Shown here: positions 22,510 through 34,805 of the stretch, one piece after another
Position numbering within the stretch: the first letter of the stretch is position 1
How the letters are laid out: the number at the start of each line of letters is the position of its first letter
Assembly: GCA_038373885.1 (NCBI GenBank)
Contig: JAWZYV010014444.1
Location: 1-64,000 of the forward strand
From: Cheiracanthium punctorium
Taxonomy: Eukaryota > Arthropoda > Arachnida > Araneae > Cheiracanthiidae
Reading direction: 5' to 3'
DNA: 64,000 nt
The notes under the pieces: model-generated
The model's database searches: none
Told to the model about the DNA's origin: nothing
Seen by the model: only the letters and a program-made list of their open reading frames with translations
Position numbers and translations under genes: made by a program

Positions 22510-23060
22510 TGCAGCAGCTGCTAAACGAGGGGAATTTCTTGAGCATTTTTTTCCATAGGTGACGGGGGCTCTTAACTACCAACAACATGACACAGCTTGC
22601 GCACTTGGCATAGCAACTGTGGCAGAAAACTTCTTTAGTTCTGTGACGCCAAATGGGCGATTCGATCGACCAACAGTTTGTTGGTAGTAAAATGGATCGA
22701 TGGCAATGGCTGCACTTTTTCAGCTTTTGGACAATTTAACCATATTTTTGTGACTAGCAGTGAAACTGCTGAAATAAGGTGGTTTCACAAACCAACCACC
22801 GTGCGTCAAAGTGTTAAGTTTTTTAAAAAATCATGTGATTTGGGTACATAAATAAAAATAAACCGATTATGTCAAGGGCTTGAAAATTTTTAAGATGTGT
22901 TTTCATCAGTTGTGCAATGTAATAAGCAATAGATACTTATCAGTTACGAAACTTCAAAAATAATTCTTAAAATTCGAAAATTTTGCAAAATGTGGCCCTT
23001 GTTGAAAAATTATGCTTTGCAGTTTCATGTTTAAGATTTTTTTTTTTTTTTTTCTATAAG
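22510..23060. other. Spacer, nothing recognised
   Basis: No gene or repeat ends recognised apart from T-rich tracts. Confidence 0.45.
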
Positions 23061-23062
23061 TT

Positions 23063-24393
23063 TCATAGAAGGCATAGATTTGTTTTTTATTTCTGTGTGT
23101 GGTGCATTGTATGAAGAATCATCATCTGAATTTTTTCGAGTCCCTGGCATAATTATTTTTTTTTTTTTTTTTTTTTAATATCCCAATCATTATGGGGCAG
23201 AATATAACATGAATGTAAAAAAAAAAAATTAAAGTAAAATGATATTGGTAGAATGTTACCGCATCTGTGTCTGAACTTATCGAACCATGGAATTTTGATT
23301 TGAGGCTTAAACAAGGCTCAGATTTGTTTTTTTATTTCTGTGTATGTTGCATCTTATGAAGAATCATAATCTGAATTTGGTAAAATCATACAAGACAGTG
23401 CGCACCCCATGTAAACATGGCGACAGTCGCTGGAGCTTGGCGGTTGACAAGCCCCAGCGACTGTCGCCAAACGTTTTGCATGATCAGCAAAGTCAAAGTG
23501 TTTTAAAACATTAAAATTGCACATATATTCCACTAACAAAACATTAGAACAAAATAGACCATCCATATTTAACCATAAAAAGTCTGCAAATTCAGTAACA
23601 GGCAATTTAAAATGAGCAAACAGTGGACCGTTTTTAACTAAAAAAACTACAGTGGATTAAGCAACCTAGTTGTGCAGCTAATGTAAATAGGGCAAATACT
23701 GGCCCGTTTCCAGCTTTAAAAAAAAAAAAAAAATCTGTGGATTAAACAACCTAGTTGTACACCTCACATAATGTTAGCATGATTAGAATAGCACATACGA
23801 AAGCATAAAAACATCAAATATCAATTTAAAATTCACATTAAAAACATTAAACATTGCAAAAATTCATTTAAAAAAAGCATTTACCTTTATTTTTTTAATT
23901 AACTGCTCAGAAATGTCCCTAACACCCACTGGCTTATAACGTAACACCAGTATGCTTTCTTTTATTAGTTTTATATTCACACCATATTTCTAACAAACAC
24001 ACACACACATTCTTTTCATACAATAACACAACATATTTCATTCCCTTCCATCCATAACATGAAACAATTTCAAATTCCCAAACTGACGATATACGTTTCT
24101 TTATGGTTGCCAGTGCCCACGACGGTGGCAGAACGATCACCAAATGAAACATGTAAACAAGCATCTGTATGTAAACAGCACCGGATACGGAATATAGTCC
24201 CTGAGGTTTTCCAGTCCCTGTCGTAATTATTTTGTTTTCTTGATTCTTTTGTCCCAATCATTATGGGACAGAATGTAACATGAATGTAAAAAATAATTTA
24301 AAGTAAAATGATGTGGGTAGAATGATATTGCATATCTGTGTCTGACCTTATCGAACCATGACATTTTGATTTGAGGCCTTAACAAGGCTCAAG
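23063..24393 (+). repeat. Interleaved direct repeats around a hairpin
   Basis: A block of about 190 bp (23136-23320: CCCAATCATTATGGGGCAGA, AACATGAATGTAAA, CTTATCGAACCATG, AACAAGGCTC) recurs at 24206-24393 at roughly 90% identity. A second phrase (TTTTTTATTTCTGTGTGTG, ATGAAGAATCAT) occurs at 23080-23130 and again at 23320-23380. A two-unit repeat (GTGGATTAAGCAACCTAGTTG) lies at 23650-23760. The minus-strand open frames here have no domain. Confidence 0.65.
23413..23477. repeat. Hairpin, shared motif with 43810-43975
   Basis: GGCGACAGTCGCTGG is followed about 20 bases later by CCAGCGACTGTCGCC, a 15-bp perfect stem. The left shoulder (AAAATCATACAAGACAGTGC...CCATGTAAACATGGCGA) matches, in inverse orientation, the right shoulder of the palindrome at 43.8-44.0 kb. 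Confidence 0.75.
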
Positions 24394-24399
24394 AAATGA

Positions 24400-25120
24400 T
24401 ATGTGCAAATAAAAAATGCTTTAACTACAAAATTTCAAAAATAAATCAAGAATAAATACACACCCGTCCTTACGAGAATAAATAAATTAAAAAGAAATAA
24501 AATTACATAAAATATAGGAAATATTGTATCAAATATAGATGTGAAGTTATTTTATATAGAATTAAAATTCATGAGAAAGGACTTTCATAGTCGATGCGTT
24601 TAACATTTATTTTTCTCGCTTGAATGCATCCATATGAAGAGCAATTAAAAAAAAAAAATGAAAATCTGTTCTGTTTTATTACGTCTTTATCTGAATTCAT
24701 CAGATTTACGAAGTTCAAACTCACTTAAATGCCGACAGATAATAATCACGTCACAGCCGAAATAGCCGTTAAAAAATTAGTTCAAAAGTTTTATATCTAC
24801 ATATATTTACAAGGTCAAACATAAATAGTTTCAAAAGTTCTTTGATTTTTCACAAAAGTTTACTGTAAGAAGATGACGTTTAATACGGAGGACCCTTTGT
24901 TTGGAGAAATGTGATTAAACTAAGTAGACTATGGGACGAACATTAATATTCTTCAAGTTCGTTTACCATGCTTTGGGACTACGCAAACGCATGATTAAAC
25001 TATTCTAAATGTTAAATTTTATCTTAAATCTTAATGTTCCCACGTTTAAAGGTGCACGTTTTATATAAAATAACAACTCTAACGCGAACTATATTTTTGT
25101 CTTGTTTGCAGCCATACATG
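24400..25120. other. A+T-rich DNA, nothing recognised
   Basis: No gene, RNA or transposon ends recognised. Confidence 0.45.
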
Positions 25121-25126
25121 GAATAG

Positions 25127-25140
25127 CCACCAGATGGCGT
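25127..25140 (+). promoter_or_regulatory. CTCF-like motif
   Basis: CCACCAGATGGCGT fits the conserved insulator-protein core CCRSNAGRKGGCRS at 13 of 14 positions. Binding is not shown. Confidence 0.3.
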
Positions 25141-25369
25141 GTGCAAATTTTTTTACTAAATTAAATAAATAACATTGTAAACTCAAAATGCTGGTTTTTA
25201 ATTCATTTCATGTCATTAAAATAATTAATACTAGGTAAATATAGTAAAATTACACATCTTTATTTTATTTATACCGCATTTCTTTCTGCGTATCACTCCG
25301 CCGTTTGTTTGTGTACATTCGTTTGTTGACATCCCATCGTTCTTACGCTATAATAGTAACGCTCGTTGA

Positions 25370-25890
25370 AATGCGTACTACTGCCGCCCCATTTTGCTGC
25401 ATTCATCTTTTCGAAGATATAAATGATGATCTAATTCTTTTATCGGACAAAAGCTTTGAAAAATTAAGACAGTTGGGGTTGTTTCTTGATGGCAAAGAAA
25501 AAGAAATATCTGAGCATTTAAACGCTTTAAAAGGTTTCAAGGACGATTAGAACTTCGGAAAATGGGCTGAAACGATGTAATTATCAATGTAATATTTATC
25601 GTAGGTGTTTGGAAAATTGTATTAATGCTCCAAGCCCACCTGAACATGGATGGATTATAAATGACTGCATTTCTGTTCAGTGGGGTAACTTGCCTATTGC
25701 AGCAGATTTCTTACTGAAACACATCTCATGTGCATGCCTTAAAACTGCATGTATGTCAAAGAAATGTACTTGCAAGTTGAATAATTCATCATGTTCAGAG
25801 TTTTGCTCTTATGAGAGTAACTGTTAAAACTCTAACAATGAAAGAAGCGTTTTAGATTGTATTGATGATTTAAGCGAATGTTCAGAATAA
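25370..25890 (+). pseudogene. Broken transposon-type ORF with a CXC (TSO1/tesmin-like) Cys-rich tail
   Basis: Two reading frames give parts of one protein. The first (from ATG at 25370) contains a CCIHLF start followed by LILLSDKSFEKLRQL and ends at 25550. The second, in another frame (25609 on), reads EHGWIINDCISVQWGNLPIA and then a dense cysteine tail (CACLKTACMSKKCTCK, CSEFCSYESNC). The spacing is that of CXC-type metal-binding tails seen at the end of transposon-associated proteins in aphids, hydrozoans and arachnids; this family link is from memory of the pattern. An in-frame TAA at 25825-25827 breaks it; past it the frame continues (NSNNERSVLDCIDDLSECSE) to a second stop at 25888-25890, probably the original end. 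The short distance between the two parts implies loss of the middle of the protein. Confidence 0.6.
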
Positions 25891-25905
25891 ATTAATGTAA
25901 GTTAC

Positions 25906-26286
25906 GGAATGCAATCCCGCTTTTGCGGGATTAGAATGTCATGGCTATAAGTTTCATATTTATGTAAGGTATTGTTTTAATTATGAATTAAGATAAAGTA
26001 TTAATCCTGATAGTGCTTATAAACTTACTTTTTCGTACTTTTCTCTATTAAAATTAATTTTTATTTGAATAAAATGTCAATCCCGCACGAGATTGCGGGA
26101 TCCCGCGGGATTGACATTTCATTCAAATAAAACTTACTTTTTCCCCACTTTTCTCTATTAAAATTAAGTTTATAAGCACAGTCAGGTTTAATACTTTATC
26201 TTAATTCAAAACTAAAACAATACCTTACATAAATATGAAAATTATAGCCATGATATTGTAATCCCGCAAAAGCGGGATTGCATTCC
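25906..26286. mobile_element. 381-bp near-perfect fold-back element
   Basis: GGAATGCAATCCCGC at the left end is mirrored by GCGGGATTGCATTCC at the right. The arms stay complementary inward for about 190 bp, meeting in a CCCGCGGGATTG-type core near 26090-26110. Each end also contains a small hairpin (AATCCCGC, loop, GCGGGATT). TAATGTAAGT occurs on both sides (25893-25902 and 26288-26297), a possible 10-bp target duplication. It begins 15 bp after the ancestral stop of the Cys-rich ORF. No coding. Confidence 0.85.
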
Positions 26287-26299
26287 CTAATGTAAGTAA

Positions 26300-28030
26300 T
26301 ACTTTTTCGTATACTAATATTACTCTTTATATCGATCAACTATATGTATCGATTTAGAGTTTCTAGTATAACATTTTAATTGAAAAAATATGCCCTTTAA
26401 AGTGCTATGTCTGCAGTCTCTGATCTTTGACGGGTTACCACCTTGCTCTGCCAAGCTTTATCCAAACGTTCTCTTGTGGACATATATGGGAGGCTAGGGG
26501 GTCTTCTGGATACATAGACTATTTGATACAGCTGTTCTCTGTATTTTTTCATATCTATTCTTTGCTGTATTTGTCTTTTTATCTGTGCCATTAGAAATAG
26601 AAAAAAAAAGTACTATTATACTTTTAGGTATGCCACTAGTGTAGTATTTTTATTGATTTATGACAACTTGTAGCTACTATTGCTTATGTAGTAGTATTTT
26701 TTTATTTTAATTACTTTTTCCAATTTACATTTCATATTTCTCTGACATTGGTGTTTGTTATTAACGTAAATAAAACACATTTGCTGAAAATTGCTTTCTG
26801 TCCCATATTATTTGTTCCTAGAGTGTTATTGTTTTCCTGATATGTGGGGTAAAATGAAACACTGTCAGGTGTTTACCTTCTGTCATTTTCTATTGAAAAT
26901 AAATGCTATGAAGATTAATTTAAATGAAGAAAATAGCTGGTTGAAAGTGTACATTATATATATTTTTGTAGAAGCAAAGTTGTGGGGAAAAAAAGTAGTT
27001 TTTTTTTATTTTTTATGTACACACCATGTGCCTATATTGAACTTGTGGTGGAGTACTTCCAACAGCAAGGACGAATATGATTTAATAAAGAAAAATATAT
27101 AAATACAGCATATGAATTTTATAAGTAACTAAAACATTATGTGCAACAATTATTTGAAAAAAAAAAAAAACTCTACCTAGAGTGTAAAATTTATTTTTAG
27201 GTGTTTGAATTTAATTCATACTTTAAAAATCTTTAGAAAAGTTTCTTTTTATTTTTTTAATGCAAATAAATATGAAAAATAAAGAAGTGCATGTAAAATA
27301 AAAAAATTACTAATTAAATATTCGGTATGCCGTAGAATCCCTGTTGGGCAACTAGTACTAATCAAAATATTTGTCACTTAGATTCAGATATGAATCCTTA
27401 ATAAATCTAGTAATATTTTTGTAAGTAAATTAAATATTATTAATTTTTTCAACTTCCTAAAAAAATTTATACTAGTGAAAATATAAAAATATTAATATGT
27501 ATATTTCAAGATCAATATTCTAAAAAAAAAAAAAAAAATTGGAAATTTTCAAAATTAAAACGTAGGACGTAGGACTTCGTAAGATGTCTGTTTACGTTCG
27601 TCTGCTCAACCGCCGGTCGAAATGTAAACAAACAGCGGAAGGTTACAATGGCCATTTATTGGTGATGAAATAAAACCGAAATGAAAATGCGAACTGTATT
27701 TATTGGCATATTAATGCTTTTTTTGACATAATATGAAATAAAAAGAAGTATATTATTAGTTAGCAGCATTAAAAAAAAAATTAATGAGATTATCGATGCG
27801 CCATCTCGTGGTGATTTCTAAGATTAGTTGCAAATAGGACAGAAATATAGTTCCAGGTATATTTGACTTATTTTAAAACAATGTGCAAGATTAAGTGTGG
27901 GAACATTGCAATTAATAATAAATTGCACCAAATAGAAGGTTTTAATAACAAATTTGTGCAGTCCCAAGTTATGGCAAACGGAATTTAAATTCCATGTGTT
28001 TATTGGGCGAGCGTCCCATGGTCTAAAGGC
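26300..28030. other. A+T-rich DNA, no gene recognised
   Basis: Open frames at 26397-26591 (-) and 26791-27102 (+) have no recognisable domain and low-complexity ends. Poly(A) runs lie at 27159 and 27523. Confidence 0.45.
27798..27811 (-). promoter_or_regulatory. CTCF-like motif
   Basis: The minus strand reads CCACGAGATGGCGC, a full match to CCRSNAGRKGGCRS. Function is not shown. Confidence 0.3.
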
Positions 28031-28039
28031 GACCATATT

Positions 28040-28860
28040 TCTACACAGTATTTTGGGGACAAATCAAGCATTGTCCTCGAATCCAAGGAAAACCTGGGCA
28101 CACTAGAAAATATTTTTGAGGACTTATTCGAGGACACAACATATCACCATGTATACCAGTATACCCATACTTTATACCTTGACTGTCTTTGATACTTAAA
28201 AATGAACTCGAATAGCTTCTTATATCAATCGTGTATTCTTATTTCTAATAAATTAATGGAAGTATTTCATTCACTTATAAATATTTATTTAAACCAAAAA
28301 TATGAAAGAAACATCATGTTGAAATATTGCAATTTATTCAAGATTTAACTCTTGGCATACTATTTGTATTTTTCAGAAGACATTGCTTTTTACATTGGCT
28401 TATTTTGTGATAATTTTTCATGAAACTTTCTACACCCTCTTAAAAAAGTATTCCTGTGCAAGAAAAATTTCGTATGTCAATTTCATATTTAAAACATGAT
28501 TCTTCGTGAAAAGTGATTAATCATTAACAAAACTGAAATGGGAAATTTGGCTCATAGTTGAATACTTTATTGAATGTCTGTACACGCTACACAACAGTGA
28601 CAACAAACAATTTCAGCGATCGAATTCATTGTTTCTCTGAGTAGGAGGCACTTTCAGTTGATTTTTTTTTTCTTCAGTTTTTTTCTTCAAGAAATAAACA
28701 AAGCTGAAACTTTCAGGGGAAAAATACAAAGTTTTAAATTTGAGACTTTTCGCGTCCCCAAGAAGTTAAAGTATTTTTGAGGACAAAATGATAAAAAGAT
28801 CTATATTTAGGGACTGTCCTCGAATTTGGAGGACGTATGGTCACCTTAGATTAAACAGCC
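28040..28860 (-). mobile_element. Relative of the GGGGAC / GGTCACCTTA repeat at 61.4-62.4 kb
   Basis: The right boundary (TGTCCTCGAATTTGGAGGACGTATGGTCACCTTAG) matches the unit ends at 61.6-62.4 kb (for example TCCTCGGATAATGGAGACG then TGGCCACCTTA). The left boundary (TTTTGGGGACAAATCAAGC, TTGTCCTCGAAT) has the same GGGGAC/GTCCTC theme inverted. The body is A+T-rich. Probably one full non-autonomous DNA element, with TAAGGTGACCA-type ends; the left end is not precisely fixed. Confidence 0.5.
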
Positions 28861-30270
28861 CACTCGATACGTTCGATTTCTATTTCTTTACCGAATCTGG
28901 CAACAAAAACTTTTTATTCCAGGTGCTTTCGTTTTATCAAGTTTTATCTTTTAGTTTCGATTAGGGAAGGTCTTTTTGGTTTGCAAATCGTCTTCTCTTC
29001 TAACACATAAATTCAGATGGTTATTAGTTTGCTAAGGAGTTTTTTTTTTTTTTTTGTGCATATATAAATCTTTTGCTTTTTATTTTTAGAGGCACAGGTA
29101 AGTGAGTTTTGTATTTATGGAATAACTTATTATGCTTGTCAAAAAATACTTTCGATCAAGAACTGAAATATCTTTCTCAAAATATATCATTTAGGAGAAA
29201 CTGGTGTTTAAAAGTTTAAATAATTAAAACTTTGTAAAATATTATGCATAACAGGACAAGATGGACATATGTTTAGATCGAAAAACTTAGTGAATATGTT
29301 TGTGTACGGATTTCTGCTGCTGATGATGAAAATCGAAATTTTTTCAACCGAAACACATGTAAAGATTGATAAGTACCATTTCAGTGATTTTACAAAGTTT
29401 TAATTATTTTATTCGCATTAATGTTGTGCACCCTTTTTCAAAAAGTTTTCTTATGTCATGCAGTTAAATTCTCATGCCATACATTTTATCAAGGACTAGC
29501 TGTCCCCTGCCGTTTCACCCACGATATGATGTGTTTCTTAATCTTCTCGTATGTCAGTTAATGTGAGTGTTCGGAACTAGATTTTTTTTTAACAATAATC
29601 TATCAGTGCATACTGACTCAGACTTGCACGACTATTAGTATGCTCAAAAGAACACTCTCCGACTTGATAATTAAAATTTAAAAGGCTTTATTTATCATCC
29701 TAACACCATATCAAAACACATTCCCTGAATAAGTCATTCTTTTAACTTACATTATTCTGCAAATTAAAACTTTAAAACAAAATCCGTATTATTATTTATC
29801 CTTGTTCCTTTTCGAAGTGTGACCAAAACATCTTCATGTGATTATCGGGTATCGAATCTTTTTGTAATTAAAACAAACGTTAACTTATATGTATATTGAC
29901 ATATTGTCGATGAACGACAGTGGACGATGTTTTCTCTAACTGAAAAAAAAGACTCTTGAAATTGTGCTGGTAGTTCTAGAGATTACACATAAGTAAGGTG
30001 ATTTTGTATTTGGTTACAGCATTATTTGTCAAGATCCATCATATATAGATGACTTGTCACGTGACTCGTTTATTTATAAAGGTTTTATAACACAAAAATA
30101 AACCGCTTATTGTAGTTATTTCAGACTCTCGTGATTTAAGCTAAAATAATTCAACCAATATGATGCTGGTTACACATTGTTGTGAAGGCAAAAATATTAT
30201 TTCATTATTCCTCGACACACTTGAATATTATGAACGTTGCGTGTTGTTATACAGCCTATGTCCGTCAGGG
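28861..30270. other. A+T-rich DNA, little recognised
   Basis: A minus-strand CTAG followed by T at 29495-29499, preceded on that strand by a GGGTGAAACGGCAGGGGACAG-like stretch, resembles a Helitron 3' end. Nothing else is supported. Confidence 0.4.
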
Positions 30271-30275
30271 ATAGC

Positions 30276-30610
30276 ATAGGTTTCTATTATGGATGTAATG
30301 GATATTCGGCAAGTATCCGGTATCCGGCCTATCCAGCTGATTTTTCAATATCCGAATCATAACTACCGGATATCCGGCTATATATCACTAAAGTTCTATC
30401 TGTAATATACACGGTACAGGATGGAAAATTATATTGGAACATTCTTGATAAAGTGATACATAAAACAAAGGGATATATTTTTTAACTGAAAAAACAGCAA
30501 ATTTAACACTGTAAATGGATCATTCAAAATAAACACACAATTTCAACATTTGTTCAGTAGTTTTTGATCACATTTCTAACTAGTTAGACTAATATTTAGA
30601 GTTCATTTCA
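30276..30610 (+). mobile_element. Truncated copy of the left end of the 35.8-kb element
   Basis: GGATGTAATGGATATTCGGC, GAAAATTATATTGGAACAT, AACTGAAAAAACAGCAAATT, ATTCAAAATAAACACACAAT and AACTAGTTAGACTA follow each other exactly as in 35759-36075. Identity looks near 80%. Only the left end is present. Confidence 0.75.
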
Positions 30611-30614
30611 TGCT

Positions 30615-31640
30615 GCAAAGTGCCGCTTATCAATCATTCTCTGAAAAAAAAAAAAAAATAGCGCATCTCATGTAGTGTCCATGTGCAAATTTAGAGGTGA
30701 TCTTCTCATCCTTTTCGGCTGTAGACTGCTGTTTATAGGCGAAGTTTAATTATAAGCACTGTTTAAGATCATTTGAAAAATCTGTGCATTCAAATATGCG
30801 ATTTCTCTCATGGTAGTCCCAGAAAGAATGTAATTTTGCATTCTCTCCACATGGAGTTTCTCCAATATTTTCAATTTGCTCCGGAAATCCAATATTCAAC
30901 AAAAAACTCAGATTATTCTGTATTAAAAATTCATTTACGGAGGCAGGGAGAAAGTTTCAATGTTCATCCTTTTCTAGGTGATAATCTTCTACTGAGCATT
31001 CCTGTATCGAAGTCTCCAATACCCAGTGATTAAAAATTAACTCTTACTTTACATATTATTTTTTAATTTAATTTAGTTATTTAGATTCATTTATGATTTT
31101 CTGCAAGTTTCAATTGATTTTTAAAGTTAAGTCTACTTAAAATACGTACATTTAAAATGTGTTTGTTAAATGTATATTAATGAAAATTATAATATGTTAT
31201 TTTACTAGTTTAAAATAGTTGTTTACAAGTTTACAATAGTTACTACTAAAGTATTTTGTATGTTTATCACTCCATTCATAAAGTAACTTGACTAATCTTT
31301 GTGTGTGTGTGTAAGAATGTCGAAATCAAGAGTAAAAAAGTGAAATTGTCCTAATATTTGGAAAATAATGTTTGAAATGATTTTTTTTCCTAATGAATTG
31401 TCCCCCCCCCCCTTATGGTGCCATATAAATTTTTGTATTGTGAAAGAATGCTCGTATATTTTAGAAGCTAAACAATTAAACAGATCAATTTTTGTTTTTT
31501 AACTTGTAATTTAAAAAAATATTTTTGATTAAAGAAATTGAATGCATAACCTGAAAAATTCTGTTTCATACCTGTATAAAATTAGAGATATAACGAATAG
31601 TGATTTATTAAAAGTAATTAAGTAAAATATTAGCTTGTGA
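30615..31640. other. A+T-rich DNA, no recognised gene
   Basis: The open frame at 30773-31033 (86 codons) has no recognisable domain or clear splice context. A (GT)n and a C10 run are present at 31300 and 31401. Confidence 0.45.
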
Positions 31641-31650
31641 TTATAACATA

Positions 31651-32370
31651 TGCAGGGTGTCCCAAAAAGGTGGTAACGGGCTTTAATTCTTTATCTATTG
31701 GAGATAAGTGGACAATGTAAATTGAAAAAAAATGTTCAAATTAAGGTCGGAAACAAGACTTCGTTAAGAAAAAATGCCTCTGGTTCATTTTCAATTTGTA
31801 TAAGGCCCCCCGTACAAAAACATTCCCCATTAGTAAAATGTGCCCCATACAGTCATGAGGTGATATACCAAATTTGAGCCTTTCATCATACGTAGTCGCA
31901 GAGAAATCTTTGAAGAAAGATGATCAGGGGCTATACATGATTTTGAATGTAAACGTTTATTTCTAGTGGGAAAAAAAAATTCTTTCGTCATTTCTGTACG
32001 ATCCCTGAAATGCTCTAATTCGACGTAATTTTTCCCCTTCCACAGCCATTCAAAAGTGGTTTAAGTCAACGTTATATTTAACTTCATATCTCTGACACTT
32101 TTTAAGGGATAATTCTCAAATTTTGTACCTCCCCTCATGAGTGTATGGGGCACATTTTACTAATTGGGAATGTTTTTGTACGGGGGCCGTATAGAAATTT
32201 AAAAAGTTGACATTTGAAAAGTAACTTTTTGAAAATGAACGAGAGGAATTTTTTTCTTAATAGTCTTTTCTCCGACCCTATTTTGAACATTTTTTTCAGT
32301 TTACACTGACCACTTATCTCTAATAGATAATGAATTAAAGCCCAATACCACTTTTTTGGGACACCCTGTA
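31651..32370. mobile_element. Intact palindromic mariner-type MITE, 720 bp
   Basis: Left end TGCAGGGTGTCCCAAAAAGG, right end TTTTTTGGGACACCCTGTA, with TA on both sides (31649-31650 and 32371-32372). The two halves are inverted copies over more than 300 bp each: CTATTGGAGATAAGTGG, AATGTTCAAAATAGGGTCGG, CCCCCGTACAAAAACATTCC and AAAATGTGCCCCATACA all occur in both arms. Such a structure would form a very long hairpin in RNA or single-stranded DNA. This is the best-preserved family member in the window. Confidence 0.9.
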
Positions 32371-32650
32371 TATACAGAGTGTCCCAAAAACATGGAAGCG
32401 CGCTTTGATTTTGCATCTGTTGGAGATAAGTGGGCAATGTAAATTGAAAAAAATGTTCAAAATAGGGTCGGAAAGATTACTACGCTCAGAAAAATTGCCC
32501 GTCGTTCATTTTCAAAAAGTTACACCTTTTTTGATTTGTATACTACTCTCGTAGAAAAGCATTCAAAATTAGTAACATCTGCCTCTCGCACTCATGAGGT
32601 GATGGATAAAATTTGAGAATTACATTCTAAGAAGTATCCAAGTACTACCA
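32371..32650 (+). mobile_element. Truncated MITE abutting the intact copy
   Basis: TACAGAGTGTCCCAAAAACA starts directly after the TA that closes the intact element. The sequence follows the family arm as far as GAGAATTACATTCTAAGAAG and then loses similarity. No right terminus. Confidence 0.8.
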
Positions 32651-33003
32651 AGACTAGTGATTTTTCGCCAAGATAAATGCCGGGCACATGAAATTATTAA
32701 TGGTTTTGAATACGATTGGCAACTCATATGACGAAAAAATAGATTGGCAGGAATGACCCCCGGGATAATACGCAAGTACCTCTTAATTTTAAAATACAAA
32801 ATTTGTTAGTGTTGGAGAACACATTTAAAAATGTAAATTTTTTTACTTGGTGCCGTCTAAAAATGGCATGTAAAAGCAAGGTAGAATGTATCAAAGGTGC
32901 ACCCCTTCCCTGAAATTAATATTCTTTGTGTTTAGAAAATAACAGTTGTCATTGTTCCTTATTTTCAGCAAGAGGCTCAAACGCCACTTAAAACATACAT
33001 GTA

Positions 33004-33351
33004 CAGTCAACTCACTTTAATCCGCAGACCTATAATCCGCAAATTCCTCTAATCCACAATTGATTTTTAATGTAAATAAACAAATCAATTTTTAAAATGC
33101 AGGCACAAATGCAGTATAATAATAATTAACAATGCTAAAAAAGCATAACTATATAAATGTAATGTCAAATTTCATACCATAATTGGACATTAAATATTGG
33201 GTTTCTCCCATTGAATACATTACAAGAGTAGTTAGCTTTTCACGCTGGAAAAAGTGTGAAAAGAAGCTACTTAAGGAACATTGACTTGGCTGTTTTATAA
33301 GCTGTCCAATTATCCAGATTTTTCGTTAACTGGATAATCGGTGCTCTACTG
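33004..33351 (+). mobile_element. Tigger/pogo-like MITE, 348 bp
   Basis: CAGTCAACTCACTTTAATCC at the left and, reverse-complemented, CAGTAGAGCACCGATTATCC at the right; TA on both sides (33002-33003, 33352-33353). ATCCGCA/ATCCAGT repeats inside the ends are typical of pogo-type elements. No transposase. Confidence 0.75.
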
Positions 33352-33359
33352 TATGCTGT

Positions 33360-34660
33360 AAGCTTTTGTTACTTGAACGCTCTCATCACCCTGAGCCTCC
33401 TACTTCAAATAGCAATAACAAATCTGTATTTAATATTTTTTTCTGTCAGTAATACCGTTTATTCATGTAGAATGTATATGAGACTTTTAAATGGTTGCAT
33501 AAATAATGCCTAGATTGCAGTACTATTCAATTTAGATAATTATTTTTTTACAATTATTGTTTCATTGTTTCTAAAGAAAACTGAACAAATTAGTTAAGCT
33601 GCTTTATTATCAATTTTGAAAAGTAAGTCTCCTCCTAATGCAGGCTCTTTATAACGATCACTATTCCCAGTGATTATCATTACATTCCATCATGATCATT
33701 AAACGGTATGCAAGCTCACAGAACAACAATCATTTTCTTTAACGTACCCAGAAAAACTGTTGAATTATATCGACTGGTTCAGACCACTCATTATCCGTAG
33801 TGATCGTCAATATTTGATTGTTTACAGTGAAGAAGAGGCTGTATACTTTGGAATCGTGGATATTTGCAAACATTTTACATTTGCAAGGTAGTATTATCAA
33901 ACGTGGTTTTATATTTTCATATGTTGCATATTTACAGTTTGTTTCAGCTTTTTATTTTATATGTTTCATTTTTAGTGCGTAAATGATGGCGTTTTTTTAG
34001 CACATGGCTAATTGTATGCATTTTTTTACTACACGTGAACAAAATTTGAATGTTAAGATATTTGTGAAAGTGATAGTATTGTAATAAAATTAAATTTAAC
34101 ACGTTCCATCTTTTTAAATGTTTTATTTACCCATCCCAGCCACTAATTTTACCAAATTTATTGTGTTGTTTAGACTGTTGTGCTACACACTACATAAAAA
34201 GAAAATGATATTTCTACTTTAAGGGCCGAATTTTTTCACTTCGACCTCCACTCATCGATACTAGATTAATTAAATGTATAATTAATGGTATATTGGTAAT
34301 AAATTCTGTGCCATGATGTATGCTTGCATAGAACAATCACATTCGCGAGTTTCAAATATTTAATCTGTATTGAATATGACTATACATTGCTTACTATAAG
34401 TGAAGAAATTGTTGGATATGTGATGAACTAAATAAATTGTTCCCCTATTTATGTATTTAATTCTTAATTATGGGAATGAATCGGTGCTTACATGAATTTC
34501 TGCCGTATACTTTGAAGAGTATTAATCTAACAGACCCATTGGAAAAGGCATGACAGATTTCCCACTGGCCAGGGAAAATTGCAAATTTTGACCCCAAATT
34601 TAACTTGAAAGTCATATAATTTGGGCTGGAAAATCAGTGTTTGTAAACAAACAACGTTTA
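33360..34660. other. A+T-rich DNA, nothing recognised
   Basis: No gene, RNA or transposon ends seen. Confidence 0.45.
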
Positions 34661-34669
34661 ATCGTACTT

Positions 34670-34805
34670 TGGGAGGCTAAAAATATTAAAGAACATATGC
34701 AAAGTTGACGTCATAAGCATAAAAAATAGTCTGGATTTTTATCACATAATGGTCTGGAAAAGTCAGGGAATTTTTTTTTCAGAAATTGAGTAGGAACCCT
34801 GCATG
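34670..34805 (+). repeat. Dispersed repeat shared with 43326-43425
   Basis: GAACATATGCAAAGTTGACGTCATAA, TCTGGATTTTTATCACAT and GGTCTGGAAAA occur in the same order in both places. A 'CAGGGAATTTT' phrase also recurs near 55.98 kb. Family unknown. Confidence 0.65.

Noticed and set aside
30773..31033. 86-codon plus-strand gene
   Set aside because: No domain recognised and A+T-rich context without convincing splice sites.
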